Shown here piece by piece: positions 50,679-62,745 of a stretch of 64,000 nt of DNA. Numbering within the stretch: position 1 is the first letter of the stretch; every line of letters begins with the position of its first letter. A program made the translations under genes and the position numbers. Source of the stretch: Atherix ibis (taxonomy: Eukaryota > Arthropoda > Insecta > Diptera > Athericidae); NCBI GenBank assembly GCA_958298945.1, contig OY282605.1:35318811-35382810 (forward strand), read 5' to 3'. The notes under the pieces are model-generated. The model saw only the letters and a program-made list of their open reading frames with translations. It did not search any database and was not told the DNA's origin.

Positions 50679-52374
50679 CCTTGTCCCTGCCAGGTGTAGT
50701 CCCCTTGAAAGAGTTCATAAAGAAGTTGCTGCCTGAAAGTGATATTGACTGGTTCCAAGTACATGTGGAAGAAGATAGAATTGGCCGTGAAGGATTCCTT
50801 ATCTCTACGACATGCTAGTTCCTCAACAATGAAAGGCAATAATTCCATTATTTTGACAGCTCTTCAATGGTGTCCATTAGGCAATAATTCCATTATTTTT
50901 AATTTCTCTTCAATGGTGTCAGTAAAATCATTCCAAGCTGTAAACTTGGCTTGTCCCACTGCCTTCTTGACTTCGGCACTTTTAAGTTTTCTTTCTATTT
51001 TTTTATCAAAGTTTATGTAAGAAATCACTTTTGAGCAAAAAAAAACCACTTAAACAAACTTTAAATCACAATAATTTGTTCCTGAATTTAATGGGTTTTC
51101 GTGCATTTCTGTACCATTAAATAATTACATTTAAAATACAACAAGTACTATGACAACTATTGTATTTTAAATAGAAAGCGCCGTATTTAATCAATAGAAT
51201 TAATTTTTTCCTAAACCCATGAACTTATCTATTAGAAATTATTACGAATTCCATACGGCTAAGTTTCATGCACATTTGAAATGTTTTCTTCAATGTCATA
51301 AATATTTCGTATAATAAAGATAATTAATGCATAAATAAAGTGCTGCCCACACTTTCTGTTAAAAGGCGGCGGTCTTCTGTTAAGTAATTTTCTTTTTATT
51401 ATAACGTGAATAATGAAAATCACAGCAGAATAGATAGCAACATTGTCATGGAAAAAATTTTAAAAATTTAGTAGACCATCGTATACTTGTGCCGTGTATT
51501 CAAAGTCGAATCAGTGGAAATGTCAATTCAGTGTAATATTGCGGAAGTCGTCCACGGATCAGTAATGGGGATGAGTGTACATTTTTATTAGTGCTGGGAC
51601 GTTAGACCGGTGAATCTGCGGATGCCGGTAAAATTCATACGTTCATTTGGATTGCCTGATATCATCACCATCCATAAAATAGTATTTTTTTGCAAATTGT
51701 GCTCTCTAATAGAAAATTACGGATCAGTGCCGTTTCACAAATGATGATGTACGAGTACACAAACGGGGGTCATATACCAGTCTGCGTTCAGTGCAAATTA
51801 CAATAGCATCCAAAGAAGGAATACTCCATACTCCATTTACGAATATACCATCCAAGGTATCTCTGCAAATGCTATTTTATACATGTTTAGTGGATCTATT
51901 TTTTTTTAAATTTACTATAATTCACCGCGTTTTTACCATGTCGGCCACGGAACAAATTTAGATGACCATGCATGGTCGGTCGGTCGGTAAACACTTAATG
52001 TCCGTACATGAATTTTATATAATGAAGCTAAATTCTGATCGTGTTGTTGTTAATTCGACTAGATTCGCAACTGAACAGCTACGAGTAAGTAGATATTCAC
52101 TTATAAGCAATAAATTTAGTACATTAACCATAACATCTCATGGCGATAAAGGTAAATAACCGCCATAATATACTCTTTCCACTTGCTTCAAAAATATGCG
52201 AATTTTTAATCACAACTCAATTTATAGAAATATGGTACAAATTCATATTATTCTTAATTAATACTTTAATTCATGCAAATTAAATTCGATTTATAATTTG
52301 TCTAAAAAAGATTTTTTTTAAAATTATTTTTGGTTTTGATTGCAATGAAAAATTTTATATAAAGTTTTATCCAA
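50679..52374. other. Retrotransposon continuation, then unassigned DNA with one candidate frame
   Basis: 50679-50860 is probably the rest of the retrotransposon interrupted by the mariner; a 45-bp stretch (GGCAATAATTCCATTATTTT...TCTTCAATGGTGTC) is repeated at about 50835 and 50879. The stretch 51480-52160 is less AT-rich. A 65-codon + frame at 51962 ends just after an AAG|GTAAAT donor-like site at 52152, which may mark an exon; no function is suggested. Confidence 0.3.
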
Positions 52375-53271
52375 TTTGGTCTTCGGAAAGTAATATTAAT
52401 TAAAACAAACAATTTAAATTCTGATTTCGATTAAATTTTTATTGCATTTTTATTAATTGAATTTTGCCATAGTGCATAACTAATAATATCATTCAAATTG
52501 TTGCCCATGAGACATTTTGAAGAATTTGATCCTTTTTAAGGTAATTTTTGATGACTTTCTAGAATATTTTTGAGACTGGAATTCGGCCATTACTTGCTGA
52601 ATGTTGGTTTTTTTTAAAAAATACTTTTAAGCTTAAGGATTTTTTAAGTAGCCCCACAAAAAAAAAATCCAATGGTGTCAAATCGTACGATCTTGAAGGC
52701 AAATTGACATTACCAAATATCGAAATTATGCGTTCAGGGAAGTTTTTCGCGTTTCATGTCCTGTGTGGCATATAGCGCCGTTTTGTTGAAAACACATCTC
52801 AACCAGATGCAGTTCTTGCATTTTTGGCAACAAAAAAAAGTTCGAAATTATGGAGCAATAGCGGACGCCATAGACGGTAACGTTGCTTCCAGCGTCATCT
52901 TTAAAAAATACGGACCGATGATTCTACCTGACCATAAACCTCACCAAACAGTGCACTTTTCTCAATGCAATGGCTGTTCTTGTTCACTTTTCGCAGATAC
53001 AATGGCTCCTCCATAGTCATTTGTGGGTTTTGATAGCCTATATACTAAAATGTTGCTTCTTGACGCATCCAACAATGGAGGAATGGGTCTTAACGTTGAA
53101 GAAAATTTTTTACGATGTAACTTTTAAATATCCCATGCTAAACATTCGATTATTTATCAATCCATAATGTAAAATGGCAAACCTTAAACTAAAAAAAAAT
53201 CCAACTTTGCATGATATATAAATTTTGACAGTTGTCAAACGACAGAACTATACTTTCTGAACCACAAAAGT
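52375..53271 (-). mobile_element. Decayed DD41D-like element, both ends present
   Basis: The left end is TTTGGTCTTCGGAAAGTAAT near 52375 and the right end TACTTTCTGAACCACAAA near 53252-53269, with the GACAGTTGTCAAACGACAG motif just inside. The minus strand keeps decayed CDLTP-like and VNGxRY-like pieces (for example around 52860-52930). At about 0.9 kb it is internally deleted. Confidence 0.65.
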
Positions 53272-55289
53272 TGGATAAGTTGGATGTTCATCTCACGTTG
53301 TAGTCGGTTTAGTTTCTGTTTTAAGTTAGGCTTTTTGATTAATATAGAAAACAATTTTAATTAGTATTGTTAATTAAAATTGTTTTGGTGACAAAAATTG
53401 GTAACTGTTTGGACACATAAAAAATGTTAAAATTGTTCAAAAATCGAATATTGTGTGCCTCATAAATAAACTTTTAAAGAAACTAATTTTACAGTCGGAT
53501 TATATGGCAATTTTCACTAAATTTTCTTATTAACGTTTTTATACGAAAGGAAATAAAATAGCATTAAACTAGGCTTTCTAAACACTATTTACTCATAAAC
53601 ATATTAAAAAATAAATTCCTTCGAAAAAGATCTTAAGAGAAAAATTTAAAATGAAATTTATTCCTAATTATTTAAGTAAATTTTATGAACTTTCCACATT
53701 TTTATATTTTTGCATCTAACCTAACATAACTAAAATATGATCTCTTTAATATTTACTGGTAAATTATATAATATTACTTAAAAATAATTATTAATTACTA
53801 ATTACTAATATTCAATTTTATAAAAAATTATACTTTTCACAAAATTATATTTTTAAATTCCAAAAAAAAAAACAAAAAATTAAAAATCCTACGCTACGAA
53901 CCTAACCAAAAAATTATCTTTCATATTTAACAGAAAATCTTATTTTGCTTATTTTATTAATTAACAAAAATAATTACTCATATTCACTATAATTAGCTTA
54001 TAAATTTACTTATTGTAGAAATTTTTTTTTTTGGTAAAAATTTTCAATTAATTTCCCGTATTTTTATGATCAAAATTAATTGACAATCAGTCTTATTCAC
54101 AGCGAAAGAGAGTAATTGGAGAAAATAAAAACAATTGTGAAATTCTCTTTCACCAAACTATTCAGAGCGTTAAAAACAAATTTTCTAATTTGGCAAAATT
54201 TGTGACACTGTGCACAACAATAGACATGAATGCAAAGAAAAGAGAACCAAACCAACAACGTGTTTAAGGTGAAAAATTGTCAAATGCAAAAAAAATTTGT
54301 GAGAAAGTCCAAAATTTGTATGCTGTGTAAAGTTTTGTGTAATTGTTTAAAGAAAAGAAAATTCAAATGTCTTAATTCACTATCGCATAAATAGATTTAA
54401 TTTTTTTTTAAATGATTTAATAAGAGAATTTCTATTCCAAAAAAAGAATGGTTTTTTTTATTGTTTGTACACTGAAAATGTCATGAACAAAATTGAAGGA
54501 GAAAAATTGTTGTTTGGTCTTGCCATAGTCGAAAATTCCTTCAATGACATAACGCTTTTGCCGCACATATTTAAGAGGATGCCCAAATAAAGCTATTAGC
54601 ATTTCTGTACGTAGTTGAATAGTAATAATAATCATTATGGAATTCGGAGATGCCACAATAGACAACAACATAATTTCGACTTCCCACATAGATAATCTGC
54701 ATGTCTAATTCGGACAAAATATTACTGCCATCAGGGCAGTATCCGGTTGCGAGGCTTGTAATAAATGCAACAGACAGACAGACACACATGAAGTGTTCAT
54801 TGATGGATTGATATATTTTTTTGTTTTTAAATTTTATTTTGGGGAAGTTACCACCCGCTTATGTATGATGTGAAAAATGGTTACTATGCGGGTGTATAAA
54901 TTTTTCTCAGCCGTATTTAAATGATGTGCTGGTATCTTCAAATCTGTTCGAATTAAATTTAAGGAAATGGACAGTAGAAAAAAAAACAATAATTTTATAA
55001 TTATTACACCTTTTTTTAAGTTCATTTATTTTTAATGCTTATAAGTTATTTTATTACCAGATTGAAATAATTTTTTTTTATGCTAATAAATATGTATCAA
55101 AAATTTAGAGAATAAAATAATTTTTCATTTATTGTAGTTTTTTTTAAAAAAAAAAACTGATTCATCTTTATATCTTCTTTTTCCAGATTAAAGTACATTC
55201 AACAGCATTATTATTTACAAATAAAATGATTCATTATTCACCTCGTTTACAGGAGGTGATCAGAGAGGTACAATTTTTGATGTCCAATT
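53272..55289. other. AT-rich DNA with a less AT-rich island
   Basis: Mostly AT-rich. The sequence 54068-54127 is copied into 57807-57865. The island 54440-55025 holds minus-strand open frames (see the next entry). Nothing else is recognised. Confidence 0.45.
54571..54789 (-). CDS. Candidate open frame, unrecognised
   Basis: 72 codons from an ATG at 54789: a hydrophobic start (MCVCLSVAFITSLATG) that could be a signal peptide, then YCPDGSNILSELDMQ and IIYVGSRNYVVVYCGISEF. The downstream sequence stays open in another frame (ending near 54432: GHPLKYVRQKRYVIEGIFDY). The composition is less AT-rich than its surroundings. The CPD and NYVVVYC pieces faintly recall lipocalins, but this is a guess. 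It may be a chance frame or a gene fragment. Confidence 0.15.
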   Translation of the reverse strand: MCVCLSVAFITSLATGYCPDGSNILSELDMQIIYVGSRNYVVVYCGISEFHNDYYYYSTTYRNANSFIWASS

Positions 55290-57625
55290 TGTACTGAAAA
55301 TTTCTACTGAAAATTTCTACTGCAAATTCTTACTGAAAATTTCTACTGACAATTTTTACTGAAAGTTCTTACTGCAAATTCCTACTGAAAGTTTCTACTG
55401 ACAATTTCTATTGACAATTTCTACTGACAATTTCTATTGACAATTTCTACTGACAATTTCTACTGAAAATTTCTACTGCAAATTCTTACTGAAAATTTCT
55501 ACTGACAATTTCTACTGCAAATTCTTACTGAAAATTTCTACTGACAATTTCTACTGAAAATTTTTATTGACAATTTCTACTAACATTTTCTACTGACAAT
55601 TTCTACTGACAATTTCTACTGAAAATTTCTGCTGCAAATTCTTACTGCAAATTGCAACTGAAAGTTCTTACTGCAAATTTCTACTAAAAGTTTCTACTGA
55701 CAATTTCTATTGAAAATTTCTACTGACAAATTATACTGACAATTTCTATTGACAATTTTTACTGAAAATTTCCACTGACAAGTTCTACTGACAATTTCTA
55801 CCGACAATTTCTATTGAAAATTCCTACTGACAAATTCTATTGAAAATTTCCACTGACAATTTATACTGACAATTCCTACTGACAATTTCTACTTAAAATT
55901 TCTACTGAAAATGTCTACTTAAATTTGTCTACTGACAATTTCTACTGAAATTTCTACTGCAAATTCTTACTGAAAATTTCTACTGACAATTTCTACTGAA
56001 AATTTGTACTGACATTTCTACTGAAAATTGCTTCTGAAAATTCCTACTGACAATTTCTACTGAAAATTTCTACTGACAATTTCTACTTAAATTTTTCTAC
56101 TGACAATTTCTACAGAAAATTGCTTCTGAAAATTTCTACTGATAATTTCTACTCAAAATTACTACTGCAAATTTCTATTGATAATTTCTACTGACAATTT
56201 CTACTGAGAAGATCTACTGACAATTCCTACTGACAATTTCTACTGAAAATTCCTACTGAAAATTTCTACTGACAATTTCTACTAACAATTTCTACTGAAA
56301 ATTCCTACTGAGAAGATCTACTGACAATTCCTACCTACAATTTCTACTGACAATTTCTACTGTAAATTTCTACTGAAAGTTTCTACTGACAATTTCTATT
56401 GACAATTTCTACTGAAAATGTTTACTGACAAGTTCTACTGACAATTTCTACTAAAAATTTCTACTGACAATTTCTACTGAAAATTTCTATTGAAAATTCC
56501 TACTGACAAATTCTATTGAAAATTTCCACTGACAATTTATACTGACAATTCCTACTGACAATTTCTACTTAAAATTTCTACTGAAAATGTCTACTTAAAT
56601 TTGTCTACTGACAATTTCTACTGAAATTTCTACTGCAAATTCTTACTGAAAATTTCTACTGACAATTTCTACTGAAAATTTGTACTGACATTTCTACTGA
56701 AAATTGCTTCTGAAAATTCCTACTGACAATTTCTACTGAAAATTTCTACTGACAATTTCTACTTAAATTTTTCTACTGACAATTTCTACAGAAAATTGCT
56801 TCTGAAAATTTCTACTGATAATTTCTACTCAAAATTACTACTGCAAATTTCTATTGATAATTTCTACTGACAATTTCTACTGAGAAGATCTACTGACAAT
56901 TCCTACTGACAATTTCTACTGAAAATTCCTACTGAAAATTTCTACTGACAATTTCTACTAACAATTTCTACTGAAAATTCCTACTGAGAAGATCTACTGA
57001 CAATTCCTACCTACAATTTCTACTGACAATTTCTACTGTAAATTTCTACTGAAAGTTTCTACTGACAATTTCTATTGACAATTTCTACTGAAAATGTTTA
57101 CTGACAAGTTCTACTGACAATTTCTACTAAAAATTTCTACTGACAATTTCTACTGAAAATTTCTGCTGCAAATTCTTACTGCAAATTCCTACTGAAAGTT
57201 CTTACTGCAAATTTCTACTAAAAGTTTCTACTGACAATTTCTATTGAAAATTTCTACTGACAAATTATACTGACAATTTCTATTGACAATTTTTACTGAA
57301 AATTTCCACTGACAAGTTCGACTGACAATTTCTACCGACAGTTTCTATTGAAAATTCCTACTGACAAATTCTATTGAAAATTTCCACTGACAATTTCTAC
57401 TTAAATTTCTTACTGACAATTTCTAATGCAAATTCTTACTGAAAATTTCTACTGACAATTTCTACTGAAATTTCTACTGAAAATTGCATTTGAAAATTCC
57501 TACTGAGAAGATCTACTGACAATTCCTACTGACAATTTCTACTGACAATTTCTACTGAAAATTTCTACTGAAAATTCTTACTGCAAATTCTTACTGCAAA
57601 TTCCTACTGAAATTTATACTGAAAA
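55290..57625. repeat. Satellite array 3, 13-bp unit with higher-order repeats
   Basis: About 180 units of 13 bp, consensus AATTTCTACTGAC/A, with variants (TATTGAC, TACTGCA, TTACTGA). Identical variant strings recur exactly 676 bp apart (ATGTCTACTT at 55911 and 56587; GAGAAGATC at 56206 and 56882), which is 52 units. A segment starting TTCTGCTGCAAATTCTTACT recurs at 55627 and 57161, 1,534 bp or 118 units apart. Read on the other strand the unit (TCAGTAGAAATT) matches half of the 26-bp unit of arrays 1 and 2 (TCAGTAAAAATT). Confidence 0.93.
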
Positions 57626-57639
57626 ACTATTGAGTTAAC

Positions 57640-58010
57640 GTAGCTCTATCAAAAAAAAGGTCTAAGGGCGTCAAATTTCACGATATTGTCGGGCAGCTGA
57701 CATTAGCAGCCACGAAATAGCACGATGTGAAAACTGTCTGCAATAACTCCCTTATTTCAACTGCTGTGTGGCAAGTCGCATCCTTCTGTTGGAACCAGAT
57801 ATTATCGATCAAAATTAATTGATAATCAGTCTTATTCACAGCGAAAGAGAGTAATTGGAAAAATAACTGCTGTGTGGCAAGTCGCATCCTTCTGTTGGAA
57901 TCAGATATTATCGAAAATCTATTATCAACCCTCGATACCTCTCCACATTGATAGTTACCGTCCCACTAGCTTCATCTTAAAAGCAGTACGGCTCGATCGT
58001 TCTGCCCGAT
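57640..58010 (-). pseudogene. DD41D-like transposase remnant with a templated insertion
   Basis: The minus strand reads EASGTVTINVERYRGLIIDF, then a damaged FQQ block (DNIWFQQKDATCHT, G changed to K) and AVEIRELLQTVFTS. The block around FQQ is duplicated (57759-57808 and 57866-57916), with a 59-bp foreign stretch between the copies that comes from about 54068. Confidence 0.65.
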
Positions 58011-58231
58011 CAAAGTTGTTTTTGGAAGCAAAGGAAGCTCCTGGAACTGTTGTGGTTACTTTTCGTTTCAGATCCTTGAACTTTGCTTGTTTACGTAACC
58101 ATTTATCCAAAAAGCAGATTATTTCTGCACCAATTACTTGGAACCATTTCCAACTGCACCATGATTAAATGGAGCACTTCAACTTTCACTTCGCGAAAAT
58201 ATCTAAATGTCAACATTAAGCATAAGAAAAA

Positions 58232-59776
58232 TATACGAGCATTTCGGGTTGCTACCACTTCACGGAGAATGCCGTGTTTTAAAACTCTCCTAAAGTCTAC
58301 AAAATTAAGGCGCTTGATATTTACAAAATAAATAAGAAATCTAAAATAAAATTGCATTTAAGACCAAAAGATTGGGAAAAAGTCTGTCGTATTTAAATTT
58401 TTTTTTTTTTTTGGAATAAGTGAGTCAATAAATTTCTATTACGAAAACTAGATGTCAGTGGGTGTCTAGTCTCCATAAAAAAATATACACAAAAGTATGC
58501 AAGCATTACGATTTCTCGCCGATTTTGCAATAATTCAGATAAAATATTGCGTATACATATACGAAAATCTAACGTTCGGGCCTATTCAGGTATTCTTTAA
58601 TCTAAACCTTAAAGCTGCTCACACATGCACACTGCTGCTCAAAGGCAGCACATTCAGATGGGGGCATTTTTATATTTGTACATATTACTTTCGAAGTTAT
58701 TTAAATTAATTAAATAACTGAGATTGTTTGTTAATTTAAATAAATTTATAATAAGAAACTAAATAAAACAATTTTTCTTTTGTCATGAATTCATTTATTT
58801 ACATATAAAAGTTTACCTTTCAAAACATGCAACAGAACTTTGACAAAACTTTTCAATATATACAAAAAAATAAATGGGATCAACCGAATTATTTTTACGA
58901 TAAGACATTTACGCACATCGTTTCCCAATAGAAGCAGCTTTCAGTTTTAAGTTGGAATAGTATATAAGCATTGAGTTCTAATAATATATATGAGTACGTA
59001 CTGACATTCGTATAAAAAATTTGTTTAAGTCACCTACCCTGGATTTTTCCCAGAAACCATATGTTATATTTTGACATATTTGAAGTTAATAGATACAATT
59101 TTTGTCTATGTGAAAATATAAAACCAATAAAACCCCCATCGGAGAATAATCTGGGGGCCGTCATTGATACATCAATCTCATCACAACCAATCGTCTGTTT
59201 ACATTCAATGTTACACAAAAATTATTTGTTTTTTAGCACTTAAAGCACTCGAAATCCAAATAAAATTAGTAGAATGATAGGCATCTATGACTTTTATTCA
59301 AATATATAATTACTTTTTACCGACAATTCATTTGAAAAAAGAAACTTGCGAAAAAAATGAACTAATAAATGGGTTATGGTCGACAGAGGAGGTTTTTGGT
59401 TCATTGCAATTCCACGGTATATTTTTGGCTAGAATAAAATTCCCGTACATATAGGGAGATTGCCTATCCGTAACTCTATAATCTAAGAATTAAACTTAAG
59501 AACGATTAAGGGCCCGTTCAGACGCGCAGAATTCTGCGTGCAGTGCTAAATGAGAAATAGATGTTTATATGGTCATGATTAGATGTAAATTCAAAAAAAT
59601 TTATCTGCGCTGGAACAGTGCTACCTGCCACAATGGAAACTAAAAGGCAAAATAAATTTGACATTTGCTGTCAGAACTTTTGTCCAATTTAAGCCTCGAA
59701 CACAATGCCAAGTTAAGCATCTCAAACACGAGTAAGGAAACGTCTTCTCATCAGTTTATTATTTATACTTTATGCT
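58232..59776. repeat. Unclassified 1.55-kb element (Z plus Y), copy b
   Basis: The second copy of the element at 33225-34772, colinear and in the same orientation. Shared landmarks include GCAGCTTTCAGTTTTAAGTT, TTACTTTTTACCGACAATTC and GATTGCCTATCCGTAACTCT. It has no open frame and follows directly on the decayed DD41D piece. Confidence 0.8.
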
Positions 59777-60099
59777 CAAAATCAATTTTTAAGTTAAATT
59801 AAAAACATAAATGTTATGATGACAAAATAAGTAAAATGGTCTTAAATTCGATGAGCAAATCGTTACTCTATCTCGTCGCTCGTTATGATTGTGTGCAACC
59901 TGATAGGATTGTGAAGGTTTTAGAAATTTTAGCAGTGGTTTTAGTTATCGTCACTGGTTGTCGCCGGATTTTTTAAAAATTTTTTTTATTGGTATCTATA
60001 ACTACTTACAACTAGTAACAAGCAGATTTTTAAGAATGTAAATACAAGGATGTGAAGACGTGTAAAGGAAAACACCCACCAATGTTACCTCTAGAACAG

Positions 60100-60600
60100 G
60101 ATAATTTAAAAAAATCTCTCGGCCGTCGCCGTTTTAAATGTCAAAGGTTGGGAGTGATAGCATAGTCGTAAATGGAATTTTTTATATTGGGAGATGCACA
60201 GTTCATGAACAAATGGAAGATTTAGATCACAATAGATAACCATGTTTCGCTCATGAAATAGAGCATTAATAATTTTACGAAGGATTCAGGAGTTTAGGGT
60301 TCGGATTGGAAGGGAATTGGAATGTTTAGTCGAACTCCAAAGTTCGAGTCCGTATGTCCATATCGGTTTCAGTACCGCATTGTATAGTAATAGTATCGTT
60401 CTTCTTATCAGTTTTTACCTACTGTCTAGGCGTCGTAGTAATTGACTCTAGGAGTCGTAAGAGTTCCTGGTTAACCGTTTGTCGAATATAAATCCAAGGT
60501 AACGCATGCTCCTTTTTTGTGGAATATTACTGTCGTTTAGGGTTATATGTGTCATGCTGTCGGAATTAAGTTTGATTCTTAACAATTTAAACGAAAATCT
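60100..60600 (-). pseudogene. Jockey-like retrotransposon remnant
   Basis: High to low coordinate on the minus strand: RIKLNSDSMTHITLNDSNIP, RYLGFIFDKRLTRNSYDS, then ILLYNAVLKPIWTYGLELWS, then CDLNLPFVHELCISQYKKFH and LRLCYHSQPL. This is the order of the post-RT region of Jockey-clade ORF2 (VKYLGxxxDxRLTW ... LYxAxxxPIWTYG ... near the C-terminus). Several stops. Confidence 0.72.
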
Positions 60601-61205
60601 GCAACTTTTTTGCGTGCGGCACTGCAACGGTTATTTTTTTATTAACAACTAATTAAAAATATGTTCATTTCTAGATGCCTAACGTGACTGCAGTTAATTT
60701 CGATAATACACGTAAAATGAATTAATTATATATCTATGGTTTGATTATTAGAATGAAAATTTCAAAATGTAATTTTCATCAAGAGAAATATTTATTTAAC
60801 GAAAGCTAACGGATAATACACGAATAGTTCCACGAATATTTTTGGTTATTAAAAGTTGTGCCAATGCCTACGAGTGTGACAACAGGAATTCTTCGATAAC
60901 TTTACGATGACCCAATTATTTCGAAAAATGCACCCTTGCTTAGCGCCTTATTTCCTTTTGTGTGGGGCTGCTTAAAGCGACATGTTTGCATGAAAAAATC
61001 ATAAATAATTCAGGCAGAAACGTTGCGTGCCGTAATGCAAAATTCTTTAGGAAAAGCCATTACATGTCAACAAGCAAGTGGAGGTCATTTTATTAATGTT
61101 ATCTTCAACACATAGATTAAAAAAAAACTTTCATGAAAAAAAAATTCCAGTAAAAGATTAAAAGTACAAAAGTTATATGCAGTCTAAGTTGTCCCAACCT
61201 ACCAT
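60601..61205. other. Unassigned AT-rich DNA
   Basis: Around 60890-61100 the + strand reads like the end of a DD41D-type transposase (KNAPLLSALFPFVWGCLKRH), but it is too decayed to claim. Nothing else seen. Confidence 0.35.
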
Positions 61206-61738
61206 ATGTGTGTATACGAGGTGTGATAGAAAAATTGTCGAAAAATTGGGTGCATCAATGTTATTCCTTTCAAAATATTTCCCTTGGGCAGGTGGTATAC
61301 ATCGGCGAAGGTGTTGTTTTCACTGTTCGTAGCCACTGGAATCGCCTTCAACTCTTCGGTTTCACTCCTTTGGATGTTATTGACAGTACTATGATGATGA
61401 CTTCCTTTCAAGTATGTTTTGATGTTGGGGAACAAAAAAGTGTCCCACGGACTTAGATCAGGACTCAATTTTTTTGATAAAAACTCATTGGTGGAGATGG
61501 TCGTGGGATAGAGAGCGTTGTTATGGTACAGCATCCAAGTGTCTGCAATTTTTGATCTAACGCGAAGAATACTTTTTCTGAAACTTTCGAAGACCTTTTT
61601 ATAAAGAAGCACTTGAATAGTTCTACATTTTCATCAGTTTTCGATGTTTAAGGCGTTTCTGAGCGAGGTTTGACTTTCAGTGCATGTGAACCTACTCTGA
61701 TAATTACCGGAGGAGGTTGAAAGTTGTACTGCCGGCGG
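61206..61738 (-). pseudogene. Mariner-like transposase remnant
   Basis: The minus-strand frame contains LRVRSKIADTWMLYHNNALY (decayed HHDNAPxH, second aspartate now N), NEFLSKKLSPDLSPWDTFLF (third aspartate) and PNIKTYLKGSHHHSTVNNIQ. The outer end at 61213 reads TACGAGGTGTGATAGAAAAA, similar to mariner terminal repeats. Internal deletion (VPQPPY missing before SPDL) and stops. Confidence 0.65.
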
Positions 61739-62745
61739 TACAGCCTCTGCCGCTCATCTGCCAGTATTTCAATCGGTATCATTCCAGCCACAACACAAAT
61801 GGCCTCGCAAGGCACTGCTGAGAATGCGCTCCTAGAATAGATTGAGACAACTCCACGTAGCATACATCAGGATTGACCCAAGTACGATCCCCAATAGGAT
61901 CCTTTTTCTCAGCCTGAGTACCCCAAGGTTCGTATAATAGGTGCTCCTGAAACCACAACCTCACGTCAATCATCACTCCTAGGTACTTTAGAGATGGTCC
62001 CGATATCACTTCATGTTCGCCAATCCTAATAGTAATACTCTCCCTTCTCTTCCTGCCCATGATTGGGACTGCCTCTGTCTTATGGTCTGCAAGGGTAAGA
62101 CCAACTGCCAGAAGCCAACTTCGCACTGAAGCAACAGTTTCATTACAGATCTGTGCTACTTCTTGCACGCTTTTGGAAACTACGACTACATCGAATACTA
62201 TCATACATCACATTCCACAACAGAGGGCCCAGAAACGAGCCCTGTCAGATTCTCCTCGTAATTCTGTATGATCTCTTCCTACAGCTCGTCCTGTACAACA
62301 GAATTCTACTGCTTAGGTACTCTCCTTTTATTCTGATAATTTACTCCGGAACACTCATTGACCTCGGGCCGTCAAGAATTCTATCCCATCTCGCCGAGTT
62401 GAACGCAATCTTCACATTCAGGGTTATAATGGCGCAATACTTTATGGAGCCCCTTTTCCAACTTTTGCGCTCGATAGCTTTACGCGCTGTGGAAACAACC
62501 AAATCAATAGTATCCAAAGTGTAGCGGGTCCTCCTGAAGCCAAATTGGGCTGCAGATAAGCTCCTCGGTGAATTCCTCCGATCGATTGCATAGAACGCGT
62601 TCGAGGATTCTACCAGCCCTGTCCAGAAGACAAATTGACCGGTATCACGCAGGATAATCGATTGGGGGAATCACCGAGGGGCACCAGACACCAACGTACA
62701 AGCCATGTTGCGGAAAAGTCCATAGTGTTGCCATATCTCTATCAT
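61739..62745 (-). pseudogene. R1-like non-LTR reverse-transcriptase remnant
   Basis: High to low coordinate on the minus strand: CPSVIPPIDYPA; YRSICLLDRAGRILERVLCN and RSEEFTEEL; GCVQLGE-type and EENLTGLVSGPLLWN-like pieces; then the open 141-residue frame at 61779-62204 with DVVVVSKSVQEVAQICNETV, GLTLADHKTEAVPIMGRKRR and PSLKYLGVMIDVRLWFQEHL; finally AICVVAGMIPIEILADERQR. This is the reverse-transcriptase domain and downstream region of R1-type elements. The YADD box is lost in a deletion just before DVVVV. It abuts a mariner remnant. Confidence 0.82.
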
